A stretch of 64,000 bases of DNA from positions 1 through 64,000 of the forward strand of contig CAVQQX010000085.1 in the NCBI GenBank assembly GCA_963714645.1, in the 5' to 3' direction. The first letter of the stretch is position 1. Every line of letters starts with the position of its first letter. Shown here piece after piece: positions 58,930 through 64,000 of the stretch. A model generated the notes under the pieces. The model was not told the origin of the DNA, did not search any database, and saw nothing but the letters and a program-made list of their open reading frames with translations. A program made the position numbers and the translations under genes. This DNA is from RPQJ01 sp963714645. GTDB taxonomy: Bacteria; Pseudomonadota; Gammaproteobacteria; Steroidobacterales; Steroidobacteraceae.

Positions 58930-60383
58930 GGCTCCTCGTGCCGCGGCAGCAGCGGAATCTGCACGAGGTCGCGGGGGCGGACATCGCGCAGCGCACGGCC
59001 GATGATCCGGTAGCTGTCCGCATCGCAGGCGACGCTCGACGGCTGGCGCAGGACGTCCGCGATAGCGCGCTCGTCACGTACCGTCCCGACGTGGCGCCAG
59101 CGGTCGATCACGTGCATGCAGCTGCCGCGGCCCCCGGGCACGGGCTCACGGATCCCGACGGCACCGGCGAACGGCCACGGCCTCACGCGCAGGCTTGCCA
59201 GGGCGAGCTGGACGCGCGCGTCGTGCAGCGCACGGGGCTCGAGTCCGGCGCAGGTGCCACGGCACTTGCGAACCTGAAACCCGAAGCAGCTGCCCCCGCC
59301 CGCTTCGAGCCCGAGCGCCTTCAGGCACAGCTGCGCCTCGCGTGCCTTTCCCTCGAGCGCGCGCCACGCGTCCTTCTCGGCGCGAAACGGTCCGAACACG
59401 GCCGCCTCGGGGTCGAACGCCCCGGGGTCGAGCGGCACTACGCGCGGCACGAGGCCGCTCCCGTCGTGGTCGAGCCGAATCACGCAATCGCCGGCACCAC
59501 CACCCAGGCGGCGATTGCCCGGCGGGGCGAGTTCACGGACGAGTCGCGATTCGAGCAGCAGCGCACCGAGTTCGCCGCCCGTCTCCACCCATTCGATCCG
59601 GCGCACGTCGCGGGCGAGCTTCGCAGGCTGCTTCGGGCCGTGCGCAGGGGCGAAGTGGTCGAATACGCGGCTGCGGATGTTGCGGCCCCTGCCGACGTAG
59701 AGCGGCGCGTCGCCTTCGCCGCGGAACAGGTAGACGCCCGGTCCCTCGGGCAGGTCGTCGGCGAGCTCGGGCGGCAGCTGCGGCGGCAGCCGCCGCTCGC
59801 GCAGCGCCTCGACCACGGCCGCCTGCAGCATCTCCGTCCCGAGTTCGCGCTCCATCGCGGCGAGCAGCGCGGGCAACACCTGCGCGTCGCCGAGGGCGCG
59901 GTGACGCGCGCTGCAGGCGAGCCCGAAGCGGTCGATCAGCGTGTCGAGGTTGTGGCGGGGCTGCTGCGCGTAGAGCGCACGCGAGAGCCGGACCGTGCAG
60001 AGCACGGGCGCCGAGAATCGCAGGCCGAGCCGCCGGAACTCCGTGCGCACGAAGCCGTAGTCGAAGCGCGCGTTGTGCGCGACGAACAGGCGGCCTGCGA
60101 GGCGCGTGCGCACCTCGTCGAGCACGTCCTCGAAGCGCGGCGCGTCCGCCACCATCCCGTCGTGGATCCCGGTGAACGCGGCGATCGACGGCGGAATGCG
60201 CAGGCCCGGATTGACCAGCGTGCTCCACTGCTCGACGACCTCGCCGTCCTCGAGCCGCACGATCCCCACCTCGATGATGCGATGGTGGGCGGCCTGTCCG
60301 CCGGTCGTCTCGAGGTCGACGCACGCCACCGGCCCGCGCAGCGATTGCGCGCGCAGGGCATCCGGCAGCGGCACTTCCGTCAT
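58926..60383 (-). CDS. DnaQ-like exonuclease fused to a GIY-YIG (Cho/UvrC-like) domain
   Basis: A 485-residue fusion. An N-terminal DEDDh exonuclease has VDLETTG, FVAHNARFDYGFV and HRALGDAQ. A GIY-YIG nuclease domain follows (PEGPGVYLFRGEGDAPLYVGRG, about residues 200-290), as in UvrC/Cho. The remainder has Cys residues near 370-385 (CFGFQVRKCRGTCAG) as in Cho. It is a repair nuclease of the same type as pseudomonad epsilon/Cho fusions. It starts 5 nt after aguB and overlaps rlmKL. Confidence 0.85.
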   Translation of the reverse strand: MTEVPLPDALRAQSLRGPVACVDLETTGGQAAHHRIIEVGIVRLEDGEVVEQWSTLVNPGLRIPPSIAAFTGIHDGMVADAPRFEDVLDEVRTRLAGRLFVAHNARFDYGFVRTEFRRLGLRFSAPVLCTVRLSRALYAQQPRHNLDTLIDRFGLACSARHRALGDAQVLPALLAAMERELGTEMLQAAVVEALRERRLPPQLPPELADDLPEGPGVYLFRGEGDAPLYVGRGRNIRSRVFDHFAPAHGPKQPAKLARDVRRIEWVETGGELGALLLESRLVRELAPPGNRRLGGGAGDCVIRLDHDGSGLVPRVVPLDPGAFDPEAAVFGPFRAEKDAWRALEGKAREAQLCLKALGLEAGGGSCFGFQVRKCRGTCAGLEPRALHDARVQLALASLRVRPWPFAGAVGIREPVPGGRGSCMHVIDRWRHVGTVRDERAIADVLRQPSSVACDADSYRIIGRALRDVRPRDLVQIPLLPRHEEP

Positions 60384-60388
60384 CGCGT

Positions 60389-61261
60389 TCAGGCGTCGGT
60401 GCGCCCGTCGAGCGTGAAGATCGGGCCGTAGAGTTCGGGCCGACGGTCGCGGAACACGCCCCACGCGTGCCGCTGGTTCCGGAGCCGGTCGAGGTCGAAC
60501 GTGGCCGTGAGCACGGTCTCGGTCGCGCGGTCTGCCTCGACCACCTTGGCGCCCGTGCCGTCCGCGATGAACGACGAACCGTAGAACGTCATCTCGTACT
60601 TCTCGCCGCGCTCGACGCCGATGCGGTTGGAGGCGACCAACGGCATCACGTTCGCGGCCGCGTGCCCCTGCATGCAGCGCTGCCAGTGATCGCGCGAATC
60701 GATCGACGGGTCGTGCGGCTCGGACCCGATCGCCGTCGGATAGAACAGGATCTCGGCACCGAGCAGCGCCATGCAGCGCGCAGCCTCGGGAAACCACTGG
60801 TCCCAGCAGATGCCGACGCCGAGCGTGCCGAACCGCGTGCGCCACACCTTGAAGCCGGTGTCGCCGGGCGAGAAGTAGAACTTCTCGTGGTAGCCCGGGC
60901 CTTCGGGGATGTGCGACTTGCGGTAGACGCCGAGTGCAGAGCCGTCCGCGTCGACCATCACCAGCGAGTTGTAGTACGCGTTGTTGGCGCGCTCGAAGAC
61001 GCTCACCGGCAGGACCACCCCGAGCTCGCGCGCGAGTGCCTGGAAACGCCGGACGAGGGCGTTGTCCGGCAGCGGATGCGCCGTCTCGAAATGCTTCGCG
61101 AGTTGGTCCTTGCAGAAATACGGGCCCTCGAACAGCTCCTGCAACAGCACCACGTTGGCGCCGCGCGCAGCGGCCTCGCGCACGAGGGCCTCGGCCTTGT
61201 CGAGGTTCTCGGCCGGGTCCGGCGTGCAGGCGAACTGGGTGGCGGCGACGGTCACGAGCAT
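60389..61261 (-). CDS. aguB: N-carbamoylputrescine amidase
   Basis: A 290-residue nitrilase-superfamily enzyme that converts N-carbamoylputrescine to putrescine. Catalytic Glu lies in QELFEGPYFC, Lys in YRKSHIPEGPGY and Cys in GVGICWDQWFPEAAR. It complements aguA elsewhere in the window. It is the first gene after ackA, with its own promoter candidate, and continues into the exonuclease gene after 5 nt. Confidence 0.94.
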   Translation of the reverse strand: MLVTVAATQFACTPDPAENLDKAEALVREAAARGANVVLLQELFEGPYFCKDQLAKHFETAHPLPDNALVRRFQALARELGVVLPVSVFERANNAYYNSLVMVDADGSALGVYRKSHIPEGPGYHEKFYFSPGDTGFKVWRTRFGTLGVGICWDQWFPEAARCMALLGAEILFYPTAIGSEPHDPSIDSRDHWQRCMQGHAAANVMPLVASNRIGVERGEKYEMTFYGSSFIADGTGAKVVEADRATETVLTATFDLDRLRNQRHAWGVFRDRRPELYGPIFTLDGRTDA

Positions 61262-61294
61262 CGCGATCTCCGGCGGGCGACGGGCAGGTCGGGG

Positions 61295-61323
61295 AGTCTA
61301 GCGAACGACGGTACCGGCACCAA
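61295..61323 (-). promoter_or_regulatory. Promoter candidate for aguB
   Basis: On the minus strand TTGGTG (-35) and TAGACT (-10) are exactly 17 bp apart. It lies in the 62-bp gap after ackA and gives a leader of about 27 nt. Confidence 0.45.
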
Positions 61324-62517
61324 TCAGCCCGCCTGCAGCAGGCCGGTCACGTGGCGCGCGATCATTGTTTCCTCGTCGGTCGGCACGACGTACGCGGCCA
61401 CCCGGCTGCCCGTCGCGCTGATCCGGGGCCCGTGTCGCCCGTTCGCGACCGCGTCGAGCTCGACGCCGAGCCACGCGGCCTCGCCGCAGATTCGCGCGCG
61501 GATGACGGGCTGGTTCTCGCCGATGCCCGCAGTGAACACCAGCGCATCGACACCGCCGAGCGCAGCCGCGAGCGAGCCGAGCTCGCGCCCGGCCCGGTAG
61601 ACGAACACGTCGAGTGCCTCGCGCGCCGCGGCCGCCGGGCTCGCGAGGAGGTCGCGCACGTCGTTCGAGATCCCCGACATGCCGAGCAGGCCGGACTCGT
61701 GGTAGATCAGCCGCTCGATCTCGCGCGCGCCGAGCTCGAGTTCGTCCATCAGGAACAATACGACGCCCGGATCGAGCGTGCCGCAGCGCGTGCCCATCGG
61801 CAGCCCGTCGACGGCCGTGAAGCCCATGGTCGTGGCCACGCTGCGGCCGCCCGCCAGTGCGCACATGCTCGCTCCGTTGCCGAGGTGCAGCACGATCGTG
61901 CGCCCGGCGGCCGCGCGACCATCGAGCGCGGGCAGCTGCGAGGCGATGTACTCGTAGGACAAGCCGTGGAACCCATAGCGACGCACTCCGGCCTCGGCAA
62001 AGCGTGGCGGCAGGGCGAAACGCTGCGCGACCTCCGGCACGGTGCGGTGGAACGCCGTGTCGAAGCAGGCGACCTGGGGCGTTCCGGCCCAGCGCTCGAG
62101 CAGCACGCGAATCGGTGCGAGGTTGTGCGGCTGGTGAAGGGGCGCGAGGGGCACGTACCGGTCGAGCCGCGCCAGGATCGGGGCGTCGACGCGGACGGGC
62201 GCCATGAATTCGAGCCCGCCGTGCACCACCCGGTGACCGACGCCCACGATTCGCCGGCCTTCGAGTCGCGCCTCGACCTGCGCCAGGAGCAGGTCGAGCG
62301 CCGCGGCGTGGTCGAGCTCGTCATCCCCGCGTGCTTCGTCGACGAGCGTCTGCGCTCCGCGCCGCAGCGTGAGCCGCGGTTGCACGCCGAGCCCCGCGAC
62401 CTGGCCGCGCAGATCGCGTTCGAGCCGCGTCCCCTGCAGACGGAAGACGCAGAACTTGATGCTGGACGATCCCGCGTTCAACACCAGGATCGACGGGGCC
62501 CCGGCGGCCGACGTCAT
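61324..62517 (-). CDS. ackA: Acetate kinase
   Basis: A 397-residue acetate kinase. ILVLNAGSSSIKF near the start, GHRVVHGGLEF, VACFDTAFH and HLGNGASMCAL are conserved, with a Glu near the C-terminus (VVPTDEE). It overlaps the MaoC-Pta gene by 4 nt, so acetyl-CoA can be turned into acetate and ATP by neighbouring products. Confidence 0.95.
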   Translation of the reverse strand: MTSAAGAPSILVLNAGSSSIKFCVFRLQGTRLERDLRGQVAGLGVQPRLTLRRGAQTLVDEARGDDELDHAAALDLLLAQVEARLEGRRIVGVGHRVVHGGLEFMAPVRVDAPILARLDRYVPLAPLHQPHNLAPIRVLLERWAGTPQVACFDTAFHRTVPEVAQRFALPPRFAEAGVRRYGFHGLSYEYIASQLPALDGRAAAGRTIVLHLGNGASMCALAGGRSVATTMGFTAVDGLPMGTRCGTLDPGVVLFLMDELELGAREIERLIYHESGLLGMSGISNDVRDLLASPAAAAREALDVFVYRAGRELGSLAAALGGVDALVFTAGIGENQPVIRARICGEAAWLGVELDAVANGRHGPRISATGSRVAAYVVPTDEETMIARHVTGLLQAG

Positions 62518-63929
62518 GCGTCCCTACCGGCCGGCGAGCCGCCCGGCGCCGCGAGCGCCGCACGCTTCGCGTGCACCAGCAGCTTGGCGACCGCGGCGGA
62601 GCCGATGCGCATGCGGACGTTGTCGGCGCGGCTCGTCAGGATCACGGGCACGCGTGCACCGAGCACGATCCCCGCACTGTCCGCGCCCGCGAAATACTGC
62701 AGCTGCTTCGCGAGCATGTTGCCGGCCTCGATGTTCGGCACGAGCAGGATGTCCGCCATGCCCGCGACCGGCGACACGATGCTCTTGGTCCGTGCCGCAA
62801 TCAGGCTCACCGCGTTGTCGAACGCGAGCGGGCCGTCGAGGATGCCGCCGACGATCTGGCCGCGGTCGGCCATCTTGCACAGCGCCGCGGCGTCGAGCGT
62901 CGAGCGGATGTCCGGGCTCACCATTTCGACGGCGGAGAGGATCGCCATCTTGGGCGACTCGACCCCCAGGCTGCGCGCGAGGTCGATCGCGCTCTGCGCG
63001 ATGTCGCGCTTCTCGGCGAGCGACGGCTCGATGTTGATCGCGGCGTCGGTCACGAACAGGATCCGGTCGTAGGCCGGCACGTCCATGACGAACACGTGGC
63101 TCACGCGGCGCTCGGTGCGCAGGCCGGTATGGGAAGCCACGACGGCCGACATGATCTCGTCGGTGTGCAGGCTGCCCTTCATGATGGTCTCGACTTCGCC
63201 GGCCCGCGCGAGGCCGACGGCCGCCGCCGCCGAGGCGTGGCTGTGCTCCGTGTCCACGCGCCGGAACGCCGACAGGTCCACCGCGAGACTCGTCGCGAGC
63301 GCGTCGAGCCGTGCACGGGGCGCGACCATTACGGGCACGATCAGGTTGCGCCGCGCGGCCTCGAGCGCTCCGAGCAGCGAGTTGCGATCGCAGGGATGCG
63401 CCACCGCGCAGGTCACCGGGGCGAGCGGCTCGCAGCGCTTCAGCAAACGTGCGAATACGTCGTTGCGCCGGACAATGAACTCCGGGCGCTCGAGTTCCTC
63501 GTAGGTGGCCTTGCTCTGCGGGGCCTCGACCAGGACGGTGCCGCGCAGGACCTCGCGGCCGCCGGCCTCGACCCGGCACTCGAACAGCACGCGGTGCCCG
63601 GCGGGGTGCTTCTCGCGTGCGGTCACGGTGGCGCGCACCGTCTCGCCGACGCGGAGCTTGCCGTCGAACTCGAGGTTCTGCGAGACGATCCTCGTGCCGG
63701 GACCCGGCAGACGTCGCTCGAGCATGCCGGAGACGATCGCCTCGGCCGCCACCGCGTCGACGGTCAGGTGTTCGGGGTCGAAGTCCAGGCCCTGCTCGAC
63801 GTGGAACGGAACGACGTCGCCCGAGACGAGCAGCAGCGCCTCGACTTCCGACTGCGTGAGCGCGCGCTCGACCGTCGCGGTTGCACCCACGTCGATCTCG
63901 TCGAAGGTGACGTTGCTGTAGCCGCTCAT
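62514..63929 (-). CDS. MaoC-like hydratase fused to phosphate acetyl/butyryl-transferase
   Basis: A 471-residue fusion. The first 150 residues form a MaoC-like hot-dog fold with the D-x4-H dyad (GDVVPFH). The rest is the PTA/PTB domain (PVTCAVAHPCDRNSLLGALEA, MKGSLHTDEIMSA and VLGARVPVILTSRADN). This bifunctional family is known beside ackA. It may use crotonyl- or short-chain acyl-CoA as well as acetyl-CoA. Its start overlaps the aldehyde dehydrogenase stop by 4 nt. Confidence 0.9.
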   Translation of the reverse strand: MSGYSNVTFDEIDVGATATVERALTQSEVEALLLVSGDVVPFHVEQGLDFDPEHLTVDAVAAEAIVSGMLERRLPGPGTRIVSQNLEFDGKLRVGETVRATVTAREKHPAGHRVLFECRVEAGGREVLRGTVLVEAPQSKATYEELERPEFIVRRNDVFARLLKRCEPLAPVTCAVAHPCDRNSLLGALEAARRNLIVPVMVAPRARLDALATSLAVDLSAFRRVDTEHSHASAAAAVGLARAGEVETIMKGSLHTDEIMSAVVASHTGLRTERRVSHVFVMDVPAYDRILFVTDAAINIEPSLAEKRDIAQSAIDLARSLGVESPKMAILSAVEMVSPDIRSTLDAAALCKMADRGQIVGGILDGPLAFDNAVSLIAARTKSIVSPVAGMADILLVPNIEAGNMLAKQLQYFAGADSAGIVLGARVPVILTSRADNVRMRIGSAAVAKLLVHAKRAALAAPGGSPAGRDA

Positions 63930-64000
63930 TGCGACAGGTCGATCCAGGTCGTCTTGAGCTCGGTGTACTTGTCGAACGCGTGCAGCGACTTGTCGCGGCC
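63926..64000 (-). CDS. puuC: Aldehyde dehydrogenase, last 24 residues (PuuC-like)
   Basis: Only the C-terminal tail is present (GRDKSLHAFDKYTELKTTWI, then DLSQ). It matches the end of gamma-glutamyl-gamma-aminobutyraldehyde dehydrogenases. The gene continues past the right edge. It overlaps the next gene by 4 nt. The symbol rests on a short tail and the polyamine context, so it is provisional. Confidence 0.7.
   Translation of the reverse strand, partial: GRDKSLHAFDKYTELKTTWIDLSQ

Overview
The window is about 64 kb of very GC-rich DNA packed with short-spaced, often ATGA/GTGA-overlapping genes. The gene content points to a free-living gammaproteobacterium: a fused RlmKL rRNA methyltransferase, an icd-aceK pair, CysJ/CysI sulfite reductase, a putrescine Pot/Puu system, and PPK2-type and PPGK-type polyphosphate enzymes. 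The genus cannot be read from the sequence. I see no tRNA, rRNA, CRISPR array, insertion sequence or prophage.

Region 1 (1-11.7 kb, minus strand) ends in cysJ-cysI. Before that lies a nine-gene operon: thioredoxin-like protein, coiled-coil periplasmic protein, two large TPR proteins, a small exported protein, ExbB, two ExbD and a TonB/AgmX-like protein. A clear cyclic-di-GMP-I (GEMM-I) riboswitch lies directly in front of the first start codon. This looks like a c-di-GMP-gated, proton-motive-force-driven envelope machine, and it is one of the two best leads in the window.

Region 2 (11.8-25.7 kb) is an envelope redox island. On the minus strand it holds apbE, a zinc-ribbon methyltransferase, a DUF1501-like Tat protein, a LamG diheme lipoprotein and a DUF1588-like cytochrome. 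Divergently it holds an HzsA-like diheme beta-propeller lipoprotein, two outer-membrane barrels, TlpA, a DUF4266 lipoprotein and a DUF3570 protein. The divergent promoter region carries nested near-perfect palindromes.

Region 3 (25.7-43.8 kb) is mixed: an ATP-grasp enzyme, polyphosphate:AMP phosphotransferase, agmatine deiminase, a relic of a CusA/CzcA efflux pump, a sialidase-fold lipoprotein, icd-aceK and a GT39 transferase. It also holds the second main lead, a secreted protein-kinase-like protein next to a secreted phosphatase that ends in a degenerate kinase-like domain. After these come methionine/glutamine transamination genes (ybdL- and yafV-like), a gamma-family PLP enzyme and a nucleotide-transporter-like protein with a cadherin-like tail.

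Region 4 (43.8-55.5 kb) is polyamine uptake and catabolism: ppgK, potFGHI, spuC, two puuA-type glutamine synthetases, puuD and puuB. Region 5 (55.8-64 kb) holds queD, a PsiF-repeat protein, rlmKL, an exonuclease/GIY-YIG fusion, aguB, ackA, a MaoC-phosphotransacetylase fusion and the tail of a PuuC-like aldehyde dehydrogenase. Together aguA, aguB, pot, puu and spuC can take agmatine or putrescine to GABA. Several genes share a CTAG-containing -10 element just upstream of their starts.
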